Source: Halospina sp040196175
Lineage (GTDB): Bacteria; Pseudomonadota; Gammaproteobacteria; Pseudomonadales; Oleiphilaceae
Length of the DNA stretch: 64,000 bases
Direction: 5' to 3'
Assembly: GCF_040196175.1 (NCBI RefSeq)
Contig: NZ_JBEFNF010000001.1
Coordinates: 124,001-188,000, forward strand
Shown: piece by piece, positions 43,319-51,906 of the stretch
Position numbering within the stretch: position 1 is the first letter of the stretch
Layout of the letters: the number at the start of each line of letters is the position of its first letter
The notes under the pieces: model-generated
The model's database searches: none
What the model saw: the letters and a program-made list of their open reading frames with translations, nothing else
What the model was told of the DNA's origin: nothing
Made by a program: the position numbers and the translations under genes

Positions 43319-44248
43319 TTAGAAGTAGCCTTCGCGCTTCTTTTTCTCCATGGAGCCGGTCTGGTCCCGGTCGAGCAGGCGCCCCTCGCGCTCGGTGGTC
43401 TTTGCCGCGAGCATTTCCTGGACGATTTCGGCAACCGTGGTGGCGGTGCTTTCCACCGCGCCGGTCTGCGGATAACAGCCGAGTGTGCGGAAACGGATGC
43501 TTCGTGGCTTGAGGCTGCCCCTTTCGGTTTCCGTGAGGTAGGGAAGCATCCGGTCGTCATCCATCATAAGGACCTGGCCGCTTTCATCATCGATCCAGCT
43601 CAGGCGTTCGTCCGCGAAGTAGAGCGGCACGATGGGCATTGCCTCGGTCATGATGTAGACCCAGATATCAAGCTCGGTCCAGTCGGAGAGCGGGAAAGCG
43701 CGAACTGACTCTCCGGGCCCGAGCCTGGCGTTGCACATGTTCCAGGGTTCCGGACGCTGGCCCCTCGGGTCCCACTGGTGGTTGCCATCGCGGAAGGAAA
43801 AGATGCGCTCCTTGGCCCGGGAGGGCTCCTCCTCGCGACGCGCGCCACCGATCGCCGCGTCGAAGCGGTGATGGTCAAGCGCCTGCTTGAGTGCCTGGGT
43901 TTTCATATGGTCGTTGTAAGCAACGGAACCGGACTCGATCGGGTGGATGCCCTGTTCAAGCGCGTCCTTATTGATGTGGGCGTGCGCATTCAGATTGTGC
44001 CTGTCGACCATCTGGTCCCGGAACGCACGCATTGCCGCGAACTCCCAGGTTGTATCGATATGCAGAAGTGGAAGGGGCACCGGCGCGGGCCAGAAGGCCT
44101 TGCGCGCCAGGTGCAGCAGGACAGTGGAGTCCTTGCCAGAGGAGAAGAAGATACAAGGGTTCTCAAAGCAGGCAACTACTTCCCGGATGACATGAATCGC
44201 TTCCGCCTCCAGCTTCCGTAGGTGGTTGGTTGTCTCGGCATCGGTCAA
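43319..44248 (-). CDS. cysD: Sulfate adenylyltransferase subunit 2 (CysD), without CysN nearby
   Basis: 309 residues, full length for CysD. The PP-loop SGKDST is present in CIFFSSGKDSTVLLHL, with GGARREEEPSRAKER and FPLSDWTELDIWVYI downstream. CysD makes APS from sulfate and ATP and normally needs the GTPase CysN, encoded directly downstream; here pycA follows instead. Either cysN is elsewhere or this copy has another partner. Its upstream region contains a dyad shared with the dabB/lysR region. Confidence 0.92.
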   Translation of the reverse strand: MTDAETTNHLRKLEAEAIHVIREVVACFENPCIFFSSGKDSTVLLHLARKAFWPAPVPLPLLHIDTTWEFAAMRAFRDQMVDRHNLNAHAHINKDALEQGIHPIESGSVAYNDHMKTQALKQALDHHRFDAAIGGARREEEPSRAKERIFSFRDGNHQWDPRGQRPEPWNMCNARLGPGESVRAFPLSDWTELDIWVYIMTEAMPIVPLYFADERLSWIDDESGQVLMMDDDRMLPYLTETERGSLKPRSIRFRTLGCYPQTGAVESTATTVAEIVQEMLAAKTTEREGRLLDRDQTGSMEKKKREGYF

Positions 44249-44330
44249 AGGTTTGCTCCTGTCGGATCCTGATTCGTCATGGGCCTGCGTGATTGGAATG
44301 CAGACCTTAATGAGTTATCGCCTTCGAAAA

Positions 44331-44364
44331 AATCGAAAAATAAGTTATTTCGATTCGAATAAGC
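44331..44364. promoter_or_regulatory. Candidate LysR operator upstream of cysD
   Basis: The AT-rich gap between dabA and cysD contains an imperfect dyad (AATCGAAA and TTTCGATT arms around AAATAAGTTA). The pattern AATCGAAA-N13-GATT-C-GAATAAGC recurs at 48523-48555 in the same orientation. It begins 83 nt upstream of the cysD start. It probably marks the cysD-pycAB promoter region; the rest of the 123-bp gap shows nothing else. Confidence 0.5.
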
Positions 44365-44371
44365 CGAACTA

Positions 44372-46861
44372 TTAATGCTCACCCCTGGGGAACGTATGCC
44401 AATCGGCCTGCCGAGTGCGCCGTTCAATGACCTGGGCTTCGTCATCGATTCGGAACAGGTGGAGCCATCCATTGGCAAGTAGGTTGCCCACGGATGGGTT
44501 CCTGTCGATCACTTGGTCGATTGCCTCGGCGGGCGCCTCAATGAAAACCGAGAGCCGCAGTGGCTGGTGGACCCAGGCTGAGCCGTCATGGAGCGACTGC
44601 AGGGGCAGCCCGGTGCGCAGGTCACCGCCGTTGCCCTCGAAGACGCCGATGTGGCCGCCCACGACGTTGTGGAGCACCTTGTTGCCCGCCCCGTAGTGCC
44701 GGTTGTCCACGGTCGAGGCGTAGTACTGGAAGTTGATCCAGTGGCTGACTACCATCGGGGCGGTCATGATTAGCTCCAGCACCTTCGCGTCGGCGTCCTG
44801 CTGCCAGTGGTAGTCATGCAGGAAGGTCCGGCCGGAGAGCTTCAGGTGGCCGGAGCGCTCGCGCGGGGCCACGATCAGGCTGGCGTTACCCGCCAGCCCC
44901 CACTCGGGACGCACCTGCGACCAGTCCGTGCGGCGGCGCCCCAGCGCATTCAGGAGCCGTCCGCCCCGGTGGCGCGAGAGACCGAAGCGTTCGGCGCGCT
45001 CGTCACGGGTGCGCTCCGAGGCTTCCGCCAGCCTGGCCTCGAGACGCGTAACCACCTCTTGATGCGACGCGGGGATATGGCCGGTATCAAGCAGGCTGAC
45101 CTCATCCGTGACCGTATCGTGGACCGCCGGCAGGAAGAGGGTGCGGGCGGCGATATTGCAGCCCAGCGCCTCAAGCTGGTCGCGCACGTTCGGAGCGTTG
45201 AGCAGGCCGGCCAGTGCCCGGGCGTTGGACGAGCCGCTCTGGCCGCAGCAGGCACCGCAGTGCAGCGAGGTCGCGTGCGGATTGTTGGTGGTCGGGCTCT
45301 TGTGACCGACCAGTAGCACGATCCCCGCGTCGGTCCGGGTCATGCCCATGCCGCTGAGCGCGTTCAGCGCGACCTGCGCCTTGGCCTCGACGTCGAGCGG
45401 CTTACCCGTTTCAAGCGAGTGAAGGTCCGGCCTGCTGAATGGCTCGCCGTGGCCGTGGAAGCTGTTCAGGGCAGCCGGGGGATGGCTGATGCCGGGGCGG
45501 CCGGCGAACAGCTTGAGCCCGTACAGCCATCCCAACGATTCCACGTAGCCGAAGATGGCGGGCGGTGCCAGGCTGAAGGAATGCCAGCGCGCGGACTTCG
45601 TCAGTTGCAGCCGGTTTCCGGCGGCCGCTTCCCCGGACGCGTCAGGGTGGTGCATGCGCACCTGGGGGGAGAGCAGTCCGGGCAGGTGGCCCTGTTCATG
45701 GGCCAGACCGGGAATACCGCGCGTAGCGGGAACGCCAAAGAAACCCGCAAACCCGTGGGTGCGGATGGACTTTGAAACTGCTTCCAGGTGACGGCGAAGC
45801 ACTTCCGAGCGCACATCGATGCAGAACACTGCCTCGACGCGCTCCAGGGACGTGGTCGCAACCTCCTGGTGGTGGCAGCCCCATGCAGGGAGGAAGCGCG
45901 CCAGCGGCCCCTGGTAGGCGAGTTCGCTGGCCCGTTGCCAAATCCAGTCCGGCCGTTGCGCTGCCCAGTTGTGGTCGTCGAGCATGGGCCAGCGGTCCTT
46001 CTCTTCGAGCCATTCCTGCTCAAGCGTCAGGCTCTCGTGGAGACGGTAGAGCACCAGCTCCCAGGCAAGCCGGATGGCGAGCAGGTCCCGCAGGCAGTCC
46101 TCGCTGCCCTCCAGGCCAAGGTCGCGCTGCCAGCTGTGCCAAGCGCAATGGCTGGCCCAGCCATGGATGGTGAGCAGCAGGTGGTGGAGGTAGGCTTCGG
46201 CCGAGGCGCGCGGAATGGCCTGCTCGGCCAGCGCCAGGGCGATGAGTGCCTCCGGTTGCGTGGGCAATGACGCAAAGGCCCGGTGCAGCCTGGGTTGCCC
46301 CGAGACAATGGCAATGCCACGTTCGTGCACGACTTGGGCCAGCCATTCCTTGTACAGCCCGCCGCGATCACCGATGGGCCACTGCGCCTGTCCCTGGTCG
46401 AACCAGGCGCCACAGAATTGGCTGATCTGGTGCACGATCATTTCATGCCAGAACTCGTTCTCACTGCTCGGGCCATAGCGATCCAGGATCATGGAGAATG
46501 AGTGCATGGGGAAAGGCTTCTGATCCTTCCGCACGGCCTGAAGAAGGGTCCGGGTGTCAAAGCCGCTGCCGTATTCAGCTACTGCCGCTTCCAGGTGGTG
46601 CTCCCGGATGTGGTCACTTTCCCAGAGCCGGCGGTAGTAGGAGCGCGGCATCAGCAGTGACGTGCCCTGGCGTGTGGCGAGCATGGCGGCGATGGCCTCG
46701 ATGGGCCGGTCCGTCATGTGCCAGAACGGGTTGACCGTTATGAACTGGTCGAGCGGCCAGGAAGGGGTGATGAATCCGCTGACCCGGTTAATGAGGCCAC
46801 TCACCTCCCCAATGTCCGGAGACGTCGCGTACTGGTCGAGACAGGCTTGACTTAGGGTCAT
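44372..46861 (-). CDS. dabA: DabA, DUF2309 zinc protein of the inorganic-carbon transporter
   Basis: 829 residues. The four zinc/active-site positions known from Halothiobacillus DabA (Cys, Asp, His, Cys with spacings 2 and 15) are present: Cys347 and Asp349 in VFCIDVRSE, His520 in VGHKSPT and Cys535 in LHCGACCG. It is a beta-carbonic-anhydrase-like subunit proposed to hydrate CO2 vectorially to bicarbonate, driven by cation flux through DabB. Its start overlaps the dabB stop (ATGA). No carboxysome or RuBisCO gene lies in the window. Confidence 0.93.
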   Translation of the reverse strand: MTLSQACLDQYATSPDIGEVSGLINRVSGFITPSWPLDQFITVNPFWHMTDRPIEAIAAMLATRQGTSLLMPRSYYRRLWESDHIREHHLEAAVAEYGSGFDTRTLLQAVRKDQKPFPMHSFSMILDRYGPSSENEFWHEMIVHQISQFCGAWFDQGQAQWPIGDRGGLYKEWLAQVVHERGIAIVSGQPRLHRAFASLPTQPEALIALALAEQAIPRASAEAYLHHLLLTIHGWASHCAWHSWQRDLGLEGSEDCLRDLLAIRLAWELVLYRLHESLTLEQEWLEEKDRWPMLDDHNWAAQRPDWIWQRASELAYQGPLARFLPAWGCHHQEVATTSLERVEAVFCIDVRSEVLRRHLEAVSKSIRTHGFAGFFGVPATRGIPGLAHEQGHLPGLLSPQVRMHHPDASGEAAAGNRLQLTKSARWHSFSLAPPAIFGYVESLGWLYGLKLFAGRPGISHPPAALNSFHGHGEPFSRPDLHSLETGKPLDVEAKAQVALNALSGMGMTRTDAGIVLLVGHKSPTTNNPHATSLHCGACCGQSGSSNARALAGLLNAPNVRDQLEALGCNIAARTLFLPAVHDTVTDEVSLLDTGHIPASHQEVVTRLEARLAEASERTRDERAERFGLSRHRGGRLLNALGRRRTDWSQVRPEWGLAGNASLIVAPRERSGHLKLSGRTFLHDYHWQQDADAKVLELIMTAPMVVSHWINFQYYASTVDNRHYGAGNKVLHNVVGGHIGVFEGNGGDLRTGLPLQSLHDGSAWVHQPLRLSVFIEAPAEAIDQVIDRNPSVGNLLANGWLHLFRIDDEAQVIERRTRQADWHTFPRGEH

Positions 46862-48444
46862 GATGAGACTCCTTCATCCGGGTAGATGGGGGCGGGTTCC
46901 GGTTGTTCACTGCGGGCACGTGGCTTCGGAGGCCAGAGTGTGAACGTGATCCGCGTGAACGCTTCATCCAGGTAGAGGCCGTTGAACAGCAGTGGGCGTG
47001 CGCGTTGCCACACCCGCGCCTGGGGGCGGTGCATGATGTGCGCCCGCGCGACCAGCAGCAGCGCAAGGACGACGGCGGTCAGAACGAAGGCCACAGGCGT
47101 GGGCGGCATCGCCGCGTACGGCGCCAGCCCAGTAAACAGCTGCTCCGCCAGCAGGTAGGCACCGGTGATGGCCACCGAGGTCGCCAGAGCCTTGCGCCAG
47201 CCCGCGCCACCCAGTGCGGCGCCGTATTCCGCGAGCAGCGAGGCAACCGCGGTTACCAGCACCACGCCCGTCAGCAGCGTTGCCGCCGTGAAGGGCTTGC
47301 CGACCAGCAGGTGGGCAACCACGAACAGGCCGAGCCCTGCCGCGAGCGCCAGGAGCCAGTTATTGGCGCTAGGCCGGCTCGACTCATCGCTGCCACGCCG
47401 GATCAGCGACTGCATCGGGGCCTGCCCCGAGCTCAGGAAGGTGTGCGCCTTGTAGAACGAGTGGGCGACGAGGTGCACCAGGGCAAGGTGATACAGCCCC
47501 AGGGCGCATTCGAGCAGCATGAAGCCCATCTGCGCCGTGGTGGACCAGGCGAGCATGACCTTGATGCTGATGCGGGTCATCATCACCAGCGAGGCGATGA
47601 CCACCGTGGTCAGGGCGATGGCGAGGAGCAGCCAGACGGCGAACTGCGTGGCCTCGAGTACCGGTGACAGCCGGATCAGAAGGTAGCCGCCCATGTTGAC
47701 GACCCCGGCGTGGAGGAGTGCGGACACCGGCGTGGGTGCTTCCATCACCTGGATGAGCCAGCCATGGAAGGGCAGCTGCGCGGACTTCAGGGCCGCCGCC
47801 AGGACGATCAGCACGGCCGCGATTTCGAGGCCAGGGGTGCCGGCGGCCGTACCCGCCTGGAGCCGCTCGGTGATGGTGGCGATGTCGGCGCTGCCCAGCG
47901 CCTGGGCGATCAGGATGAAACCGGTGACCAGCAGGATATCCGCCAGCCGGCTGACCAGGAACTTCTTGTGGGCGGCAAGCAGTGCCTTGGCCCGGTCCGG
48001 GTAAAACACCAGCAGCCGGTGAAGGCTGAGGCTGGTGGCCAGCCAGGCAAGTGCAAGCACGGTAAGGTGACTGGCAAGGACCAGAACAGTGACGCTCGTC
48101 AGCGTGAGTGAGAACCAAAGCGTAAAACGCAGTCTCCCGGGCTCGCCATCAATGTAGTTTCTGGAGAAGCGCAGGATGGACCAGCCCACAAGGGACGTCA
48201 TCAGGACCATCACCGCGCTCAATGCGTCGGCACTGAGCAGCGGAAAATGGCGGGTGGGCGTTGCTGAGTGGAGTGTTGTGGCCAATATCGCAAAAGCTAA
48301 TATGACGGCAGCGGAAGCGAATCCCTGGGTGAGGAGCCAGTGCTGGCGATGCAGCCGCGGAAGGCATGGAATGAGCGCAGCAGTCAGCCAAGCCAAAGGA
48401 AGCAGGGTCGGAAGGTAACCGTTCAGGTCAAAGAACCACGGCAT
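46858..48444 (-). CDS. dabB: DabB, NuoL/MrpA-like membrane subunit of the inorganic-carbon transporter
   Basis: 528 residues, about 13 hydrophobic segments, of the proton-conducting NuoL/MrpA family. Recognisable segments are KSAQLPFHGWLIQVMEAPTPVSALLHAGVVN and LVHLVAHSFYKAHTFLSSG. Encoded immediately upstream of dabA and overlapping it, it is the DabB partner rather than a complex I or Mrp subunit. AGAGGTG precedes ATG 48444. It should couple H+ or Na+ entry to bicarbonate accumulation by DabA. The 74-bp AT-rich gap to lysR must hold both divergent promoters. Confidence 0.9.
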   Translation of the reverse strand: MPWFFDLNGYLPTLLPLAWLTAALIPCLPRLHRQHWLLTQGFASAAVILAFAILATTLHSATPTRHFPLLSADALSAVMVLMTSLVGWSILRFSRNYIDGEPGRLRFTLWFSLTLTSVTVLVLASHLTVLALAWLATSLSLHRLLVFYPDRAKALLAAHKKFLVSRLADILLVTGFILIAQALGSADIATITERLQAGTAAGTPGLEIAAVLIVLAAALKSAQLPFHGWLIQVMEAPTPVSALLHAGVVNMGGYLLIRLSPVLEATQFAVWLLLAIALTTVVIASLVMMTRISIKVMLAWSTTAQMGFMLLECALGLYHLALVHLVAHSFYKAHTFLSSGQAPMQSLIRRGSDESSRPSANNWLLALAAGLGLFVVAHLLVGKPFTAATLLTGVVLVTAVASLLAEYGAALGGAGWRKALATSVAITGAYLLAEQLFTGLAPYAAMPPTPVAFVLTAVVLALLLVARAHIMHRPQARVWQRARPLLFNGLYLDEAFTRITFTLWPPKPRARSEQPEPAPIYPDEGVSS

Positions 48445-48518
48445 CGGGCAGCACCTCTTGGGTCAACTTTGTTTGCCGGGATTGTCAGCTGGTTAAAAAC
48501 ATATTAAAAATAGAAACT

Positions 48519-49457
48519 ATGGAATCGAAAGATCTATTTTTTAGATTGAATAAGCTTAATTACCACCATCTTTACCATTTCTGGTGGGTTGGACAGCTTG
48601 GCAACCTGACGCGCGCCGCAGACCAGCTCCATGTTGCTCAGTCTGCAGTTTCCACCCACGTGCATCGCCTCGAATCGGCGTTGGGCCAGACCTTATTTGA
48701 GCGCCAGGGGCGAACTCTCCAACTCACCGAGGCCGGGCGTGTGGCCATGCGTCATGCCGAGGAAATCTTCCAATCCGGTGCCGAACTGGTGGGGCTGCTT
48801 TCAGAGGGCGAAGAAAGTAGGACGCGGGACGTCCATGTTGGGGCCGTTTCCACGCTCTCGCGGAACTTTCAGGAGGCTTTCCTGTCCCCGCTGATCGGCA
48901 GTAGCGATGTGAACATGACACTCAACTCGGGGCGTCTGGATGATCTGCTCAAAGCTTTGGAAAATCACAGCGTGGATCTGATCCTGTCGAATACCGCCGT
49001 AGCCCCAGGGTCGGCAGGCATCCGGTCCTGCCAGGAAATTGCTCGCCAGGTGGGCAGCATTGTAGGGCCGCCCAGCCTGATGGAGACGTCGAACCATGTC
49101 TCTGATATCGACGGCGCGCCGCTGCTCCTACCAGGTCGTAGTAGTGGTTTTCGAGCCTCGTTCGACCTCTACTGCAGACGTATCGGGGTAGCGCCTGTCA
49201 TCGTGGCAGAGGTCGATGATATGGCTATGCTGCGTCTTCTCGCCAGAGATTCCCAGTTTGCCGCCGTGCTGCCGAAGGTTGTTGTTAAGGATGAGCTGCA
49301 CTCAGGAATGCTTGTGGAGTATGGGGAGTTGCCGGATGTCTATGAGTACTTCTATGCCATCACTGAGAAACGCCGATATGATAAGCCCGTCGTAATGGAA
49401 CTATTGCGTCAGCTGGACGATGTACATCTCCATCAAAGCTTGAGAGCGTCCGAGTGA
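48519..49457 (+). CDS. LysR-family regulator divergent from dabBA (NhaR-like N-terminus)
   Basis: 312 residues. The helix-turn-helix begins LNYHHLYHFWWVGQLGNLTRAADQLHVAQSAVS, an NhaR-like start. The effector domain runs from about residue 95. No ribosome site precedes ATG 48519; the first 12 codons coincide with a motif also found before cysD, so the true start could be TTG 48546 (residue 10) or the gene could be weakly translated. By position it should control dabBA, perhaps in response to CO2/bicarbonate or pH, as CcmR/CbbR-type LysR proteins do (inference). Confidence 0.85.
   Translation: MESKDLFFRLNKLNYHHLYHFWWVGQLGNLTRAADQLHVAQSAVSTHVHRLESALGQTLFERQGRTLQLTEAGRVAMRHAEEIFQSGAELVGLLSEGEESRTRDVHVGAVSTLSRNFQEAFLSPLIGSSDVNMTLNSGRLDDLLKALENHSVDLILSNTAVAPGSAGIRSCQEIARQVGSIVGPPSLMETSNHVSDIDGAPLLLPGRSSGFRASFDLYCRRIGVAPVIVAEVDDMAMLRLLARDSQFAAVLPKVVVKDELHSGMLVEYGELPDVYEYFYAITEKRRYDKPVVMELLRQLDDVHLHQSLRASE
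48523..48555. promoter_or_regulatory. Candidate LysR operator upstream of dabB
   Basis: AATCGAAA-N13-GATT-GAATAAGC matches the element at 44331-44364 at about 27 of 34 aligned positions. It begins 79 nt upstream of the dabB start, against 83 nt for the cysD copy, and in the same orientation. It overlaps the annotated 5' end of the lysR gene. Confidence 0.45.
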
Positions 49458-49528
49458 ACCCAGGACTGAGTAGGTTTGGGCACAGAGGCCCGGAGCTGGC
49501 TGAAGGCTTTGTAACGAGTCGTTTACTC

Positions 49529-49810
49529 CTAAGTACGGGTAATATCTATGACACAGTTGATCGACAGTCGTTCATCTTTCGAATCTGCGCTGGCGATCAG
49601 TTCCGTCAAATCGGCCTTGGTCTGTAATAGCTGCTCAATACGTCGGTCGCTCTGCTCGCTGATATCGCCTAGCCGTTCCTGCTGGCTGAACCTGTCTTTT
49701 CGGTGGAATTGGATTTTGTGTTCGATTAAAGCTAGGAGAATGGTCTTAGCTTCTTCGGCTGAGAAATCGCCTTCAATCAGCTGATAGCGAGCATGTTCAG
49801 AATTTTCCAA
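49529..49810 (-). CDS. Small coiled-coil-like protein, unknown
   Basis: 93 residues from TTG 49810, chosen because GGAG (49821-49818 on the minus strand) lies 7 nt upstream; an open frame continues to 49918 but reads poorly. The sequence is helical and charged: EGDFSAEEAKTILLALIEHK, then a heptad-like stretch RRIEQLLQTKADLTELIA. No family or motif was recognised. Base composition is visibly more AT-rich than the surrounding genes. It sits alone between lysR and motA at the edge of the Dab block. Confidence 0.55.
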   Translation of the reverse strand: MENSEHARYQLIEGDFSAEEAKTILLALIEHKIQFHRKDRFSQQERLGDISEQSDRRIEQLLQTKADLTELIASADSKDERLSINCVIDITRT

Positions 49811-50085
49811 TATCAAACTCCATATTAAGATACCACCTATAAAATATAGCGCTTTCTGGGCGAATTGGGTAGGGGGAGTCTCGGGACGGAAACCCAACGG
49901 CAGGAAGCTGACTCGCAAGTCTCGCCTCGACGAACTGTACTCACTTCGCCTTCACTTTTGCTGCTATAGCACGACTTGGGTGCAGTTAGATGCTGTGCGA
50001 TTTGCGGGTGCGTCTGGTCTGGTCCAGAATTAGCAGCGGGTTGTATTACCACGCGAGACCAGTCCAGCAGGAGTTACGCTAACCC
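49811..50085. other. 275-bp intergenic region before motA
   Basis: No open frame or repeat of note. The left half is AT-rich and the right half is GC-rich. AGGAG lies 14 nt before ATG 50086. I could not find a convincing FliA (sigma-28) promoter. Confidence 0.4.
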
Positions 50086-50937
50086 ATGCTCATCATCATC
50101 GGCGCGGTAGTGGTCACGTTCAGCGTGTTGGTCGGGTATGTGCTGCACGGAGGCAAGCTGCCCGTGCTGTGGCAGCCCACCGAACTGCTGGTTATTTTCG
50201 GGGCGGCGTTTGGCGCGTTCCTGATGGGTAATAACTTCCATACCGTCAAGGCCACGTTCGCCGCCTGGCCGCGGCTCATCATGGGCACGCCCTTCAATAA
50301 AGCGTTCTATACGGACCTTTTGAGCCTGCTCTCTGATGTCTTCGATAAGACCCGGAAACAGGGCATCATGTCCATTGAGGCGGACGTCGACGATCCCGAG
50401 GAGAGCCAGATCTTCACGCGTTATCCCGCAGTTATCAAAAACGAAGAGCTGCTGCATTTCATTACTGATTATCTGCGGATCATGAGTACCGGCAATATGG
50501 CAACCCACGAGCTTGAAGGGTTGATGGATCAGGAGATCGAGAAACGGGAAGAGGAACTGAAAGAGCCGGCACACGCTGTAGCGGGGGTTGCTGAAGCGCT
50601 GCCTGGTCTGGGCATTGTTGCAGCAATCCTGGGTATTATTATCACCATGGGGTATCTGGGCGGCAGCACCTCCAAAATAGGGGGGCTGATTGGCGCGGCT
50701 CTAGCCGGCACTCTTACGGGCATCTGGGCGGCTTATGGTTATGTAGGTCCAATCAGTAAGACCATGGAGCGTCAGGTGGACGAGGAGATGCATTGCTACG
50801 AATGCGTCAAGAACGCACTGCTGGCAACGGTGTCTGGCCAGGCGCCGCAAATGGCGGTTGAGTTTGGGCGCAAGGTGCTACCGACTGAAGCGCGCCCCAG
50901 TTTCCAGGAATTGGACGATCATATGCGTTCCAAGTGA
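50086..50937 (+). CDS. motA: Flagellar motor stator protein MotA
   Basis: 283 residues with four membrane segments (near 1-20, 30-50, 165-190, 200-222). It starts MLIIIGAVVVTFSVLVGYVLHGG. PALPGLGIVAAILGIIITM-like sequence appears as EALPGLGIVAAILGIII. The cytoplasmic loop between helices 2 and 3 should contact FliG. It forms the ion-conducting stator with MotB, encoded 33 nt downstream. Confidence 0.95.
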   Translation: MLIIIGAVVVTFSVLVGYVLHGGKLPVLWQPTELLVIFGAAFGAFLMGNNFHTVKATFAAWPRLIMGTPFNKAFYTDLLSLLSDVFDKTRKQGIMSIEADVDDPEESQIFTRYPAVIKNEELLHFITDYLRIMSTGNMATHELEGLMDQEIEKREEELKEPAHAVAGVAEALPGLGIVAAILGIIITMGYLGGSTSKIGGLIGAALAGTLTGIWAAYGYVGPISKTMERQVDEEMHCYECVKNALLATVSGQAPQMAVEFGRKVLPTEARPSFQELDDHMRSK

Positions 50938-50970
50938 ATGCGGCAGACTTAACGCGAGACGAGGCGCGCC

Positions 50971-51906
50971 TTGGAAGACCGTCCCATTGTTGTAAAGCGG
51001 GTAAAGAAAGTCGAAGGCGGCCACCATGGCGGCGCCTGGAAGGTGGCGTTCGCTGATTTTGCCATGGCCCTGATGGCATTCTTCCTTGTGATGTGGGCAA
51101 CCAACCAGGCTACGCCCGAGCAGAAAAAGGATATTTCCCGCTACTTCTCGGACCCAGTGGGCTATGAAGAGGGGGGGAATCCCAACCCCGTGGATCTGGG
51201 TGGGGCGCCGGCTGTTACTCGTAATGAAGGCCCCAGTGATGTTGCGCCAGAGCCTCTCAGTCTCAAGGAAGATCAGGTCAAAGAGCTCGCGGAGGCCATG
51301 GAACAGCGCCAGACGGAGCAGCTCATGCAGGATCTTGATCAGAAGCTCAAGGAAAGCGAGACCCTGCAGAAGTTTAAAGACCAATTGATGATCGACATTA
51401 CGGATGAAGGGCTCCGAATTCAGATCGTGGACCGTTCGCAGCGGCCGATGTTTGCCAGCGGTGGCGACGAGTTGAAGCCCTACTCCCGGGATATTCTGTT
51501 TGAGCTGGCCGAGCCCCTCGCCGAGGTTTCAAATAAGCTCAGCATTACCGGCCACACGGATCGCACGCCATTCGCCCAGACCAATGACCAGTACACAAAC
51601 TGGGAGCTTTCAGCGGACCGCGCCAATGCAGCGCGCCGCACCCTGGTCGCTGGTGGTGTGCCCAAAAATCATATTGGTCGGGTGGTGGGGCTTGCTGATT
51701 CGGTGCTGTTCAATAAGGAGGAGCCGCAGGCGCCGGTAAACCGCCGCATTTCAATCATTGTGTTGACCGAGGCAGCCCGCAAAGCCATGGAGAAGCGCGA
51801 ATCCGGCGATACTGCCGACCCCGAGGATCGTGAAACCATGGCCGACGATAACTGGATGGAGCGGGCGCAGGAGAGCCAGGTCGACGAGTCCGAGGTTAAT
51901 TGGTAG
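50971..51906 (+). CDS. motB: Flagellar motor stator protein MotB
   Basis: 311 residues from TTG 50971 (GAGG upstream). The single membrane helix carries the proton-binding Asp in VAFADFAMALMAFFLVMW. The C-terminal OmpA-like peptidoglycan-binding domain has SITGHTDRTPF, NWELSADRANAARRTL and NRRISIIVL. The HGGAWKVAFADF context favours the H+-type stator, though ion choice is not certain. The stop overlaps the convergent rsgA stop by 11 nt. Confidence 0.94.
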   Translation: MEDRPIVVKRVKKVEGGHHGGAWKVAFADFAMALMAFFLVMWATNQATPEQKKDISRYFSDPVGYEEGGNPNPVDLGGAPAVTRNEGPSDVAPEPLSLKEDQVKELAEAMEQRQTEQLMQDLDQKLKESETLQKFKDQLMIDITDEGLRIQIVDRSQRPMFASGGDELKPYSRDILFELAEPLAEVSNKLSITGHTDRTPFAQTNDQYTNWELSADRANAARRTLVAGGVPKNHIGRVVGLADSVLFNKEEPQAPVNRRISIIVLTEAARKAMEKRESGDTADPEDRETMADDNWMERAQESQVDESEVNW

